A stretch of DNA of 64,000 nt from Acidobacteriota bacterium. Lineage in GTDB: Bacteria > Acidobacteriota > Vicinamibacteria > Vicinamibacterales > JAKQTR01. The first letter of the stretch is position 1. Each line of letters opens with the position of its first letter. Under the pieces are notes generated by a model. The model saw nothing but the letters and a program-made list of their open reading frames with translations. It did not search any database and was not told the origin of the DNA. The position numbers and the translations under genes were made by a program. Below, one piece after another: positions 1 through 7,971 of this stretch. The stretch is from contig JAPKZQ010000015.1 of the NCBI GenBank assembly GCA_026393675.1, positions 124,001 to 188,000 of the forward strand. Reading direction: 5' to 3'.

Positions 1-47
1 CCCTCGCGCCTACCGCCTCGCGCCACGCGCCTGAGGGAGTCGCAGAC

Positions 48-440
48 ATGGCGTATTCAGACAAGGTCGTCGATCACTTCAATCATCCGCGCAATGTAGG
101 ATCAATGCCCAAAGACGATCCCAGCGTGGGCACGGGGCTGGTCGGCGCGCCTGAATGTGGCGACGTCATGAAGCTGCAGGTGCGGGTGAATCCGTCGACC
201 GGCGTGATCGACGAAGCGAAATTCAAGACGTTCGGCTGCGGGTCGGCCATTGCCAGCTCCAGCCTGGCCACCGAGTGGCTCAAGGGCAAGACGGTTGACG
301 AGGCGCTGTCGATCAAGAATACCGACATCGTTGCCGAGCTGGCGTTGCCGCCCGTCAAGGTGCATTGCTCGGTGCTGGCGGAGGACGCCATCAAGGCGGC
401 CATCGCCGATTTCAAGAAGAAGCAAGAGGCAGGGCTGTAG
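48..440 (+). CDS. iscU: Fe-S cluster assembly scaffold IscU
   Basis: IscU is the cytoplasmic scaffold on which [2Fe-2S] clusters are built from IscS-derived sulfur and then handed on with help from HscA/HscB. The 130-residue product has the three cluster cysteines Cys37, Cys64 and Cys107, the conserved Asp39 and His106, and the LPPVK chaperone-recognition motif at 100-104, so it is a full, canonical IscU. A GAGGGAG ribosome-binding site lies about 8 nt before the ATG. It opens a run of isc genes on the same strand. IscS and IscR are not in the window and may lie just upstream of position 1. Confidence 0.97.
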   Translation: MAYSDKVVDHFNHPRNVGSMPKDDPSVGTGLVGAPECGDVMKLQVRVNPSTGVIDEAKFKTFGCGSAIASSSLATEWLKGKTVDEALSIKNTDIVAELALPPVKVHCSVLAEDAIKAAIADFKKKQEAGL

Positions 441-442
441 AC

Positions 443-784
443 ATGGCGACTCAACTTGCTATTCAAATCTCGGATGCCGCGGCCCGGCACATCCAGAAGC
501 TGATGGCCAAGCAGGGCATCACCGAGGGTGGTTTGCGCGTGGGCATCAAGGGCGGCGGCTGTTCGGGTCTGAGCTATACGTTCAATTGGGAGAAGGAAGC
601 CCGCACCGGCGACGAAGTGTTCGATGGGCCTGGGGCGGCGAAGGTCTTTGTGGACAAGAAGAGCCTCATCTACCTCGCCGGCACCACACTCGACTACGAC
701 TCGGCGCTGATGGGCAAGGGGCTGCACTTCATCAATCCCAACGCGAAGAGCAAATGCGGTTGCGGCAGTTCCTTCACCGTCTAG
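443..784 (+). CDS. iscA: A-type iron-sulfur carrier IscA (HesB family)
   Basis: This is a 113-residue A-type carrier that transfers iron or Fe-S clusters to apo-proteins. It has the three diagnostic cysteines, Cys40 in a GGGCSG context and Cys105/Cys107 in a C-terminal CGCG motif. The ATG at 443 is two bases after the iscU stop and gives the usual family length. A longer in-frame start at 365 would overlap iscU and add an unrelated N-terminus, so I rejected it. The position between iscU and hscB is the standard isc order. IscA and ErpA-type carriers are hard to separate by sequence, so the name rests partly on context. Confidence 0.95.
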   Translation: MATQLAIQISDAAARHIQKLMAKQGITEGGLRVGIKGGGCSGLSYTFNWEKEARTGDEVFDGPGAAKVFVDKKSLIYLAGTTLDYDSALMGKGLHFINPNAKSKCGCGSSFTV

Positions 785-790
785 TCTGGT

Positions 791-1501
791 ATGCAGCCCG
801 ACACATCAGCGGTGACGATTCAGCCCTGCAAACACTGCGGCACGCAGGCGCCGGTCGACGTGCATTTCTGCCCGCGCTGCGACAGGATCCTCACGCTCGG
901 CCGCCACGGCGACTACTTCACGTTTTTCGGCTTGCCGCGACGGCTGCACGTGGACGTGCACGATCTGGAGCAACGCTTTCGCGCGCTCAGCCGGCAGTTC
1001 CATCCGGACTACTTCTACAACTCCAGTTCAACGGAGCGACTGGCCAGCCTGGAACGATCGTCGTATCTCAACGACGGGTTCCGCACGCTGCGCGAGCCGG
1101 TCGATCGGCTCGAGTACCTGCTGAAGCTGGAAGGCTTCGCGCCCAAGGAAGCGCACGAGGCCACGTCGCAGGTGCCGCCGGAACTGCTCGAGGAAGTCTT
1201 CGAGCTCAACGAGCAGCTCGAGGCAATCCAGCAGATGCGCGCCGACGGGGCAGCCGAGGCCGAGGTGGCCGCGAAGCTCGAAGCGGCGAGGCTGCCGATC
1301 CAGGCTAACCTCGATGCGCACGAGCGCCAATTGAACACGTTGATGGCGCAGCACGACGCGCAGTGGGAGCGCGGCGATGTCGCAGGCCGCAGGGTGACAC
1401 TGGAAACATTGCGCGCCTTGCTCGTCGAACGCACGTATCTGACCAATCTGCTCGCGACGGTCCGGCGGGAACTGGGCGGCGACCAGGCGGCGCGCGTATG
1501 A
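791..1501 (+). CDS. hscB: Fe-S assembly co-chaperone HscB with N-terminal four-cysteine motif
   Basis: HscB is the J-domain partner that brings IscU to HscA and stimulates its ATPase. The J domain spans about residues 40-110 with HPD at 71-73, followed by a helical IscU-binding C-terminal region. In front of the J domain is a CxxC...CxxC motif (Cys13, Cys16, Cys27, Cys30) that should bind zinc. The E. coli protein lacks this; eukaryotic HSC20/HSCB proteins have a similar N-terminal module. The 236-residue length is longer than the usual bacterial form because of this module and a C-terminal coiled region. The TGA overlaps the hscA ATG, indicating translational coupling. Confidence 0.94.
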   Translation: MQPDTSAVTIQPCKHCGTQAPVDVHFCPRCDRILTLGRHGDYFTFFGLPRRLHVDVHDLEQRFRALSRQFHPDYFYNSSSTERLASLERSSYLNDGFRTLREPVDRLEYLLKLEGFAPKEAHEATSQVPPELLEEVFELNEQLEAIQQMRADGAAEAEVAAKLEAARLPIQANLDAHERQLNTLMAQHDAQWERGDVAGRRVTLETLRALLVERTYLTNLLATVRRELGGDQAARV

Positions 1502-3366
1502 GCAAGGTCGTCGGCATCGATCTCGGCACCACTAACAGCCTCGTGGCAATCGTGCGCGAAGGCGCGCCGGTCGTGCTGGCCGACGAGTCCGGCGACACGC
1601 TGCTGCCCTCAATCGTGTCGGCCGGCGACCACGATACCGTCTACGTCGGCCGCGAGGCGCAGCGGCGGCTGCTCACCGATCCGACGCGCACGGTCTACTC
1701 GGTGAAGCGCTTTATGGGCCGCGGCATCGAAGACGTGGCCGGCGAGTCGCGCTGGTTCCCCTTCAAGGTCAGCGGCCAGACCGGGGGCGTCGTCCACATC
1801 CACCTGGGCGAGCGCGAACTGACGCCGCCAGAGGTCTCCGGCTTTATTCTGCGAGAGCTCAAGCGGCGCGCCGAAACCGTGTTCGCCCGCGAGGGTGATT
1901 TCGATCCCGAGGTGGACCGCGCGGTCATCACGGTGCCGGCGTATTTCAACGACGCTCAGCGGACGGCCACGCGCGACGCAAGTCGGTTCGCGGGCCTTGA
2001 CGTCCTGCGTATCATCAACGAGCCGACGGCGGCCTGTCTCGCCTACGGTCTCGACAAGCGCCACCAGGGCGTCATCGCCGTCTATGATCTCGGTGGCGGC
2101 ACGTTCGACATCTCGATTCTCAAGGTTGAGGACGGCGTGTTCCAGGTGCTCTCGACCAATGGTGACACGCACCTCGGCGGCGACGACATCGACCGCCTGC
2201 TGGTCGAGCAGATCGTGGCTGAGCTCGGCCTGGATCCGGCGACGCGGGCCGACGCCGTGCAGGCCATCCGTAAGGCCGTCATTCAGGCGAAGTGGGATCT
2301 GTCGGACTTCGATCAGGCCGACATCGTCGTCGATCGCATTCCAGGGCGCGCAGAAGCCTATCGCCGCCACATCACGCGGGTGGAGTTCGAGACGCTCATC
2401 ACGCCGATCGTCGATCGGACGATGGAGCCGTGCCGTCGCGCGCTGGAAGACGCCGGGCTCACACCCGACCAGGTCGACGAGGTCGTTCTGGTCGGAGGAT
2501 CGACGCGCATCCCGATGGTGCGCCGCGAAGTCGAGCGGCTGTTCGGCAAGGCGCCGCACTCGGATCTGAATCCCGACGAGGTGGTTGCGCTCGGCGCCGC
2601 CGTGCAGGCCGACATCCTCGTGAGCGGCCGGCGCGAGATGCTGCTGCTCGATGTCACGCCTCTGTCGCTTGGCATTGAGACAATGGGCGGAATCGTGTCG
2701 AAGATCATCCTGCGCAACTCGACCATCCCGGCAAGCGGCAGCGAGATGTTCACGACGTTTGTCGACAACCAGACCGCCGTCGACATCCACATCCTGCAGG
2801 GCGAGCGCGAGATGGCTGCGGACAACCGCTCGCTCGGGCGCTTCAAGTTGCGGGGCATTCCGCCGATGCCCGCTGGCCTGCCGCGTGTGCAGGTCAGGTT
2901 CCAGATCGACGCGAACGGAATCCTGAGCGTGTACGCGCGCGAGTTACGCACCAACATCGAGCAGGCGATCGAAGTGAAGCCGTCGTACGGGCTGACCGAC
3001 GAGGAGGTCGAGCGCATGCTGATCGAGTCGTTCGAGCACGCGCAGGAGGATGTCGAGGCGCGCATGCTCATCGAGGTGCGCAACGAAGCCGAGACCATCA
3101 TGCAGGCGACCGAGAAGACGCTGCGACGGCCGGACTTCGACGAGATCGCGGCCGCGCAACTGCCTCCCGCCGAGGTCGCATCGATTCGCGCGGCGCTGGC
3201 CGAACTGGTGCCGGCCATGTCCACATCCGACCGCAACCTGCTTCAGGCGAAGTCGCAGGCGCTCAATGACGGCACACGCCACCTCGCCGAGGTCATGATG
3301 AACTGGACGGTTCAGGCCGCGCTGGCCGGCCGCACGGCCGACGAGGTGGCATCGAAGGGTCGTTGA
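1498..3366 (+). CDS. hscA: Hsp70-family Fe-S chaperone HscA
   Basis: This is a 622-residue Hsp70-type ATPase specialised for releasing clusters from IscU. The N-terminal nucleotide-binding domain begins with [12 protein letters not shown] and includes the second phosphate loop ([12 protein letters not shown]) and the adenosine motif ([11 protein letters not shown]). The linker ([14 protein letters not shown]) and substrate-binding domain follow, with a shorter lid than DnaK. The chosen ATG at 1498 forms an ATGA overlap with hscB. An in-frame start at 1363 would add 45 residues with no Hsp70 counterpart. The isc context and the LPPVK motif in IscU support HscA rather than DnaK. Confidence 0.96.
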   Translation: MSKVVGIDLGTTNSLVAIVREGAPVVLADESGDTLLPSIVSAGDHDTVYVGREAQRRLLTDPTRTVYSVKRFMGRGIEDVAGESRWFPFKVSGQTGGVVHIHLGERELTPPEVSGFILRELKRRAETVFAREGDFDPEVDRAVITVPAYFNDAQRTATRDASRFAGLDVLRIINEPTAACLAYGLDKRHQGVIAVYDLGGGTFDISILKVEDGVFQVLSTNGDTHLGGDDIDRLLVEQIVAELGLDPATRADAVQAIRKAVIQAKWDLSDFDQADIVVDRIPGRAEAYRRHITRVEFETLITPIVDRTMEPCRRALEDAGLTPDQVDEVVLVGGSTRIPMVRREVERLFGKAPHSDLNPDEVVALGAAVQADILVSGRREMLLLDVTPLSLGIETMGGIVSKIILRNSTIPASGSEMFTTFVDNQTAVDIHILQGEREMAADNRSLGRFKLRGIPPMPAGLPRVQVRFQIDANGILSVYARELRTNIEQAIEVKPSYGLTDEEVERMLIESFEHAQEDVEARMLIEVRNEAETIMQATEKTLRRPDFDEIAAAQLPPAEVASIRAALAELVPAMSTSDRNLLQAKSQALNDGTRHLAEVMMNWTVQAALAGRTADEVASKGR

Positions 3367-3381
3367 CGGTGAAAGCCTGCT

Positions 3382-3834
3382 ATGCCGAAAGTCACCTTTA
3401 TTGTTGATGGCGAGGCCCGGACCCTCGATGTGGATCAGGCTTCCCTGACGTATTCACACCACGGGCTGCCCGGGTCGTTGCTCGATATTGCCAAGAATTT
3501 CGACGTGCCCCTCGAGCATGCCTGTGGCGGCAGTTGCGCCTGCACCACCTGCCACGTGGTCGTCCGCGAGGGCGCACTGAACCTGAGCGAGATGCAGGAT
3601 GACGAGGTCGACAGGCTCGACACCGCCTGGGACGTGACCCCGCATTCGCGCCTGGGGTGCCAGGCCGTCGTGAAGGGCGATGTGGTCTGCGAGATCCCGA
3701 TGTACACCCGCAATTACGTTCAGGAGGGCGGCGCCATCCAGCTTGGAAAGTCAGGCCTCGCGACTGCAGGCCCCTCGGGATCCGTTACGGCGCTTGGGGC
3801 AGGTCCCTCGAAGGGCCAGGAGGTCGGGTCGTGA
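3382..3834 (+). CDS. fdx: ISC-type [2Fe-2S] ferredoxin with C-terminal extension
   Basis: This adrenodoxin-type ferredoxin supplies electrons for Fe-S cluster assembly. Cluster ligands are Cys48, Cys54, Cys57 and Cys93 in the C-X5-C-X2-C...C pattern, with an extra Cys52 as in the E. coli protein. The normal fold ends near YTRNYV at about residue 112. The remaining 38 or so residues are Gly/Ala/Ser-rich and look disordered. Their DNA resembles a second copy in the intergenic region after iscX (about 4057-4091). The stop overlaps the next gene's GTG start. Confidence 0.95.
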   Translation: MPKVTFIVDGEARTLDVDQASLTYSHHGLPGSLLDIAKNFDVPLEHACGGSCACTTCHVVVREGALNLSEMQDDEVDRLDTAWDVTPHSRLGCQAVVKGDVVCEIPMYTRNYVQEGGAIQLGKSGLATAGPSGSVTALGAGPSKGQEVGS

Positions 3835-4091
3835 AGTGGACCGACTCGGAAGATATCGGCATCGCGCTCAGCGAGAAGTTTCCAGACGTGGATCCGCTGC
3901 AGATTCGCTTTGTGGATCTGAGTCAGCGCGTGATCGAACTGGACGGATTCGCCGACGCGCCCCATGCCTCGAACGAGCCAAAACTCGAGGCCATCCAGAT
4001 GGCGTGGTACGAGGAGTGGAAGGATCGGCAAGGATAGACACCGCCGATCCGGGCGGGCCCCTCGGCATCCGTCACCGCGCTCGGGGCGGGA
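3767..4091. repeat. Diverged direct repeat spanning fdx 3' end and iscX downstream region
   Basis: About 34 bases at 3767-3803, starting GGCCCCTCGGGATCCG, recur with a few changes at 4056-4091, starting GGCCCCTCGGCATCCG, immediately after iscX. The first copy encodes part of the extra C-terminal tail of ferredoxin; the second is non-coding. The tail may therefore have arisen when a repeat inserted into, or duplicated at, the gene end. Confidence 0.6.
3831..4037 (+). CDS. iscX: Fe-S assembly protein IscX
   Basis: This is a 68-residue acidic IscX/YfhJ protein, which in E. coli binds IscS and iron and tunes cysteine desulfurase activity. The N-terminal KWTDSEDIGIAL and C-terminal EAIQMAWYEEW motifs are typical and the length matches the family. 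A GTG start at 3831 overlaps the fdx stop (GTGA), and no ATG gives a full-length protein. It is the last gene of the isc operon. Confidence 0.95.
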   Translation: MKWTDSEDIGIALSEKFPDVDPLQIRFVDLSQRVIELDGFADAPHASNEPKLEAIQMAWYEEWKDRQG

Positions 4092-4143
4092 AGATAGTGA
4101 ACCCCCCGCCGTCCAAACCGGAGTTACACTCGTCCTATCCTTT

Positions 4144-4716
4144 ATGCGGCGCATCCTGGCGGCTCTACTCGTCCTCCTGATCGGCCTCCAGCCGGCGTTG
4201 CTACACGCGCAGCAGGCCGGCGCGGCGGGCGCGCAAACCCAGTCACCGCGTGCGCAGACGCCGACCGCATCAACCCCACAATCCGCGTTGACCGACGTGC
4301 CGGACATCGCTGCGCTGGGCGTGTCGTTCGAACGCATCAAGCGGCTGCTGGCCGATCGTGCGCCCTCCGAGAACAAGTCGCCGCTCAAGCTGAACTACTA
4401 CGTCGAGGTCGTGGCGCTGGCTCCCAGGCTCCAGTTGTTCACGCGTGAGGAGCTGGCCCCGACAGGGGTGATTCCCTGGGGCGCGCCGACGCATGCCGAT
4501 ATCGTGAGTTTCCTCACGCCTGTGGAATTCAGGTCGCCTACGGTGCCCGTCAGCTCCCTGGCCATCCTCGGCATCATGAAGCTGGCCGAGTGGGAGGCGG
4601 GGCGCGTCAAGCGGAAGAAGGCGGAAGAGGATCGCAAGAAACGCGACGAAGAAGAACGCAAGCGTCAGCAGGCGCTCCAGGACTCCGGCCTCGTCGTGGT
4701 GAAACCGCCCAAGTAA
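4144..4716 (+). CDS. Secreted protein of unknown function
   Basis: I do not recognise this family. The 190-residue product starts with a clear signal peptide (about residues 1-22, ending LLHAQQ) and a Gln/Ala/Thr/Pro-rich stretch. A central globular region (about 45-140) contains the Tyr-rich segment NYYVEVVALAP, and the protein ends in a highly charged Lys/Arg/Glu helix (about 150-180). I chose the ATG at 4144 because it places the signal peptide at the N-terminus; the longer reading frame from 3964 overlaps iscX. It stands alone between the isc operon and the MqnA/MqnD-type gene. Confidence 0.75.
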   Translation: MRRILAALLVLLIGLQPALLHAQQAGAAGAQTQSPRAQTPTASTPQSALTDVPDIAALGVSFERIKRLLADRAPSENKSPLKLNYYVEVVALAPRLQLFTREELAPTGVIPWGAPTHADIVSFLTPVEFRSPTVPVSSLAILGIMKLAEWEAGRVKRKKAEEDRKKRDEEERKRQQALQDSGLVVVKPPK

Positions 4717-4734
4717 CCGTTCCGCATACATTCG

Positions 4735-4767
4735 TCATTCCGGCGAACGCCGGAATCCAGCCAGCGT
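4735..4767. repeat. Dispersed palindromic repeat (TTCCGGCGAACGCCGGAA)
   Basis: A short palindrome, TTCCGGCGAACGCCGGAA, followed by TCCAG, lies in the 105-bp gap before the MqnA/MqnD-type gene. Near-identical palindromes are common intergenic repeats in many proteobacterial and acidobacterial genomes. Only one copy is visible here. Confidence 0.6.
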
Positions 4768-4785
4768 TGCACTCTGGATGCCCGG

Positions 4786-4815
4786 TTGCGCAGGTATGAC
4801 GCTGGTTGGTACACT
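4786..4815 (+). promoter_or_regulatory. Promoter for a probably leaderless mqnD-type mRNA
   Basis: TTGCGC (4786-4791) and TACACT (4810-4815) are separated by 18 bases. The ATG at 4822 begins only 6 bases after the -10 box, so the transcript would start at or next to the start codon. No ribosome-binding site can fit between them, which fits a leaderless message. Confidence 0.55.
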
Positions 4816-4821
4816 CCTGCC

Positions 4822-5646
4822 ATGCGCATTCATGTGGCCCACAGTCCCGATTCCGACGATGCCTTCATGTTTTTCGCGCTGGCGAAAGGCCACGTGGACA
4901 CGAAGGGCTTTGAGTTTGTGCACGTGCTCTCGGATATCGAGACGCTGAACCGGGCGGCGTTCGAAGGGAAGTACGAAGTCACCGCCATTTCGATTCATGC
5001 CTACGCGCACCTGCACGACCGGTACATCCTGCTGCCGCACGGGGCGAGCATGGGGTCGAACTATGGGCCGGTCGTCGTGGCGAAAAAGGACGGCCCGGAC
5101 TCGCTCGACGGTGTGCGCGTGGCGATTCCCGGCACGCTGACAACGGCCTACCTCGCGCTCAAGCTGTACCGGCCGGACGTCGAGACGGTCGTGATGCCGT
5201 TCGACCAGATTCAGGAAGCCGTCGCGCGTGGCGAGGTGGCCGCCGGCCTGCTCATCCACGAGGGCCAGCTCACCTACGCGGACGAGGGATTGAAGAAGAT
5301 CGTGGATCTCGGCGAATGGTGGGCGAGCGAAACCGGAGGCCTGCCGCTGCCGCTCGGTGGCAACGTGATCCGGCGCGATCTCGGACCCGACACCATCAAG
5401 ACCGTGAGCGGGCTCCTTCACGAGAGCATCAGCTACGGCCTGACGCACCGCACCGAGGCGCTCGAGTACGCGATGCAATTCGGCCGCGGCCTCGACCGGG
5501 CGAAAGCGGATCAATTTGTCGGGATGTACGTGAACGATCTGACGCTCGGCTACGGCGATCAGGGCCGCGCGGCCGTGCGGCTGCTGCTCGATCGCGCCCA
5601 CCAGGCGGGCATCATCCCGCACGCCGTCGCCGTCGAATTCGCGTAG
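4822..5646 (+). CDS. MqnA/MqnD-family protein (probable 1,4-dihydroxy-6-naphthoate synthase)
   Basis: This 274-residue protein belongs to the periplasmic-binding-protein-like MqnA/MqnD family of the futalosine menaquinone route. It has the N-terminal HSPDSDDAFMF motif, an ISIHAYAHLHDRY segment and the YGPVVVAKK segment seen in MqnD-like enzymes. There is no signal peptide, which argues against an ABC transporter binding protein. MqnE, another enzyme of the same pathway, is encoded at 12359-13462, which supports a menaquinone role. MqnA, MqnD and uncharacterised paralogues are close relatives, so the exact step is not certain. The start at 4822 is supported by the promoter position. Confidence 0.8.
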   Translation: MRIHVAHSPDSDDAFMFFALAKGHVDTKGFEFVHVLSDIETLNRAAFEGKYEVTAISIHAYAHLHDRYILLPHGASMGSNYGPVVVAKKDGPDSLDGVRVAIPGTLTTAYLALKLYRPDVETVVMPFDQIQEAVARGEVAAGLLIHEGQLTYADEGLKKIVDLGEWWASETGGLPLPLGGNVIRRDLGPDTIKTVSGLLHESISYGLTHRTEALEYAMQFGRGLDRAKADQFVGMYVNDLTLGYGDQGRAAVRLLLDRAHQAGIIPHAVAVEFA

Positions 5647-5785
5647 GCGACCGGGCCGCTCTTGCCAGGGGCTTTGGCCCGGTACGAACCAAACTCGCCC
5701 CGCCCTTCGACTCAGTTGGGCCGCCTTATCCGAAGCCTTGATACCAGGGCCCGACCTTTCGCTATCCGCCTCCACTGAAGAGAGC

Positions 5786-6382
5786 TCAGGGTCTAGAAGG
5801 TGTCGGTCGCTCACGCGCAAACGGCGAGGAGAACACGTCCTTGAGGTTGATTACCAGGCCCGGCAATGTGGCGGATCGCAACTTGCCGGTTCTCCAACCC
5901 GATGCGGCAAGCATGTAATCTCCGTCTTTCAGCTCCAGGATCTCGACGGTCTCGTGGTCCGGATCGATGATCCAATACTCCGCAACTCCACACCGGGCGT
6001 AGATGCGGTGCTTTCGTGTCCGGTCCCAGTTCGACGTGGAAGGTGAGAGGATTTCGATGACCAGATCCGGCGCGAAACGAATCGGCTTGTGCATGTCCAA
6101 CAGGCGAGCCGTCTGTGCCGACAGAAACGTGATATCCGGCTGAAGGACAGTGTCTTCCTGGAAGACGATGTCGAGAGGAGCGGGGAGCACGAAGCCGCCG
6201 CGGGTTTTGCGATACTCCTGCAGGATGTCCAGGAGGTTGACCAGGACGATTTGATGGAGGTTGCTTGGCGCTGGAACCACACGCACCTCGCCGTCGTACA
6301 ACTCGTACTGCTTGCCGTCATCCGGCCAGCGTTCCAAGTCGGCGTATGTCACGTGCGGGTGTGCCGCTTCCACGCTCGCCAT
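5786..6382 (-). CDS. Uma2 family endonuclease (DUF820)
   Basis: This 198-residue protein has the layout of the Uma2/DUF820 PD-(D/E)XK nuclease-like family. It has an N-terminal YELYDGEVRV segment, a central LQPDITFLS and LVIEILSPSTSNWDR (likely active-site Asp and Glu), and YWIIDPDHETVEIL near the C-terminus. These proteins are common, often multicopy, and their biological role is poorly known. The ATG at 6382 matches the family start; an upstream in-frame ATG at 6511 would add 43 residues of low-complexity sequence. It is transcribed against its neighbour mqnD and has no clear partner gene. Confidence 0.85.
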   Translation of the reverse strand: MASVEAAHPHVTYADLERWPDDGKQYELYDGEVRVVPAPSNLHQIVLVNLLDILQEYRKTRGGFVLPAPLDIVFQEDTVLQPDITFLSAQTARLLDMHKPIRFAPDLVIEILSPSTSNWDRTRKHRIYARCGVAEYWIIDPDHETVEILELKDGDYMLAASGWRTGKLRSATLPGLVINLKDVFSSPFARERPTPSRP

Positions 6383-6549
6383 TCTACCATCGTCATCTTC
6401 AAGACTTGGGCCACGTGGCGGACCCGGAAGGGCCCCAGAAATCACTGGTATTGCGGGGTAATCCGGACACTCGACCGAGGAGGGAAAACGGCGTTGCAGA
6501 ATCTGCAACATCTGAATGGAATTCGGAGCGCAGAAAACGCCAGCCGCCG

Positions 6550-7443
6550 CTAACGCGGCATCAAGGCCGGGTGCAGGGCACGGGCGAAGGCGGTCGCCGT
6601 CAGGACGACTCGCGGCCCTGGCAGCACCAACTCCTCACCAAACAACAATTCGACCCGGCCGTGCTTCACGGCAGGCACGGCAGGTAGAAGACTCCAAGCC
6701 GCGCGTTCCTGATCGACCAGCGTTCGCGATGGCGCATCGGTGTAGTGCAGTTCCAGGATCACATCGGGCGCGCGGACCAGGATGGTCTCAGTCGATACCA
6801 GCAGGGACTCCCGCTTCACGTCGCCGAAGATGTTGGTCCCTCCCGCCAGTTCCAGCAGGTCGTGCAGAAACCCGTACCCGCCGCTGACGTTGATGGCACG
6901 CAGCGACCGCGGCTCGCGCTCGATCACCAGCAGCGTCTTTGGCCGAGCCTCGCTTCTCACCCGGGTCCGAATCCTGTCGAGATCCTGCTCGATGCCAGCC
7001 GCGACACGCTCGGCCTTCGAGGCCAGACCCAGCCGGCGCCCGAGTTCGCGCAGCGTTGTCGTGATGTCCCCAAGCGAACCGTGGCGGTACGTGAAGGTCG
7101 GCACGTTGGCTTTCGCGAGCTTGGTGGCGAGGTCGTTCTGACTGCCGTAGGTGATGACCAGATCCGGCCGCAGCGAGAGGATCTTCTCGATGTCAGGATC
7201 GATCAGTGCACCCACTCGCGGCAGCCGATCGACCTCAGTTGGAAAGTGATCGAAACTGCTCACCGCAACGACCCGCGGACCCGCGCCCATCACAAACAAC
7301 ATTTCGGTCACCGAGGCCACGAGTGACACGATGCGTTGCGGGAAGGGCTGGGCTTCGACGGGTACGACCGGGCGGCCTGTCGCGACGAGCGTCGCGAAGA
7401 TGCAAGATGCGAAGATGCCGAACCGATTGCGTCGATTGAGCAT
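6550..7443 (-). CDS. btuF: Cobalamin (corrinoid) ABC transporter substrate-binding protein, BtuF-like
   Basis: This is a 297-residue class III (BtuF/FhuD-type) binding protein. A signal peptide covers about residues 1-30, followed by RIVSLVASVTEMLFVMGAG, which is characteristic of BtuF-like proteins. The two lobes are joined by a long helix (about 160-185). In the periplasm it would deliver corrinoid to the BtuCD complex encoded upstream. The ATG at 7443 places the signal peptide correctly. The reading frame stays open upstream only because a 51-bp (17-codon) tandem repeat precedes it, so I rejected the long version starting at 7782. About 530 bases of repeat-rich DNA separate it from btuC. 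Confidence 0.88.
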   Translation of the reverse strand: MLNRRNRFGIFASCIFATLVATGRPVVPVEAQPFPQRIVSLVASVTEMLFVMGAGPRVVAVSSFDHFPTEVDRLPRVGALIDPDIEKILSLRPDLVITYGSQNDLATKLAKANVPTFTYRHGSLGDITTTLRELGRRLGLASKAERVAAGIEQDLDRIRTRVRSEARPKTLLVIEREPRSLRAINVSGGYGFLHDLLELAGGTNIFGDVKRESLLVSTETILVRAPDVILELHYTDAPSRTLVDQERAAWSLLPAVPAVKHGRVELLFGEELVLPGPRVVLTATAFARALHPALMPR

Positions 7444-7463
7444 TTCTGACTTCCGCTTTCCTT

Positions 7464-7861
7464 GGCCGGGCTGGAGCCCGGCGATCCCAGGCTCGCAGCG
7501 GATCGGACCGTTGGTCGGCCCTGACACTCCGGCGGTTGCAGGCTCGCCACGGATCGGACCGTTGGTCGGCCCTGACACTCCGGCGATCCCAGGCTCGCAG
7601 CGGACCGGACCGTTGGTCGGCCCTGACACTCCGGCGGTTGCAGGCTCGCCACGGATCGGACCGTTGGTCGGCCCTGACACTCCGGCGATCCCAGGCTCGC
7701 TGCGGATCGGACCGTTGGTCGGCCCTGACACTCCGGCGGTTGCAGGCTCGCAGCGGATCGGACCGTTGGTCGGCCCTGACACTCCGGCGGTTGCAGGCTC
7801 GCCACGGATCGGACAGTTGGTCAGCGTGACACCCCTGGGATCGCCGGGCTCCAGCCCGGCC
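7464..7861. repeat. Perfect 27-bp inverted repeats flanking the 51-bp array
   Basis: The 27 bases at 7464-7490, starting GGCCGGGCTGGAGCCCGGC, are the exact reverse complement of 7835-7861. Each arm is itself palindromic around GCCGGGC...GCCCGGC. The arms frame the whole 51-bp array. A related, more diverged inverted pair occurs at 53052-53115, so this is a dispersed repeat family. Confidence 0.9.
7489..7845. repeat. 51-bp tandem repeat array (minisatellite), 7 units
   Basis: The motif AGGCTCGC recurs exactly every 51 bases at 7489, 7540, 7591, 7642, 7693, 7744 and 7795. Each unit also contains GACCGTTGGTCGG and CTGACACTCCGGCG. Units come in two main versions, with GGTTGCAGG or GATCCCAGG before the shared motif, in partly alternating order. 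The seventh unit is degenerate. Because 51 is divisible by 3, the array stays open in several frames and creates false reading frames on both strands. There are no spacers, so it is not CRISPR. Confidence 0.95.
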
Positions 7862-7912
7862 TCCAGTGCGAGGCCCCCGCCGCTCCCGCCTCCCTAAACG
7901 CTACCCTCGCTT

Positions 7913-7945
7913 GTCCGCCGTAGCTGTAGGCGAAGGCGGAAATCC
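7913..7945. repeat. Dispersed GCCGTAG...GAAGGCGG repeat, copy 1
   Basis: The sequence GTCCGCCGTAGC followed by GGCGAAGGCGGA belongs to a short inverted-repeat family. Other copies are at about 47376-47414, 50100-50131 and 59068-59101. All are intergenic, near gene ends. Confidence 0.7.
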
Positions 7946-7971
7946 CCGAACCCCGAACCTCGTGTCCTCAT

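Noticed and set aside
4735-5820. Minus-strand reading frame across the mqnD-type gene
   Set aside because: It covers a well-supported plus-strand gene and has no motif.
6550-7782. Long 410-residue binding protein with a repeated PTNGPIR N-terminus
   Set aside because: The repeated part comes from the intergenic 51-bp array, which stays open because 51 is a multiple of 3. The true signal peptide starts at 7443.
7489-7845. CRISPR array
   Set aside because: Units are contiguous with no variable spacers, and no cas genes are present. It is a tandem minisatellite.
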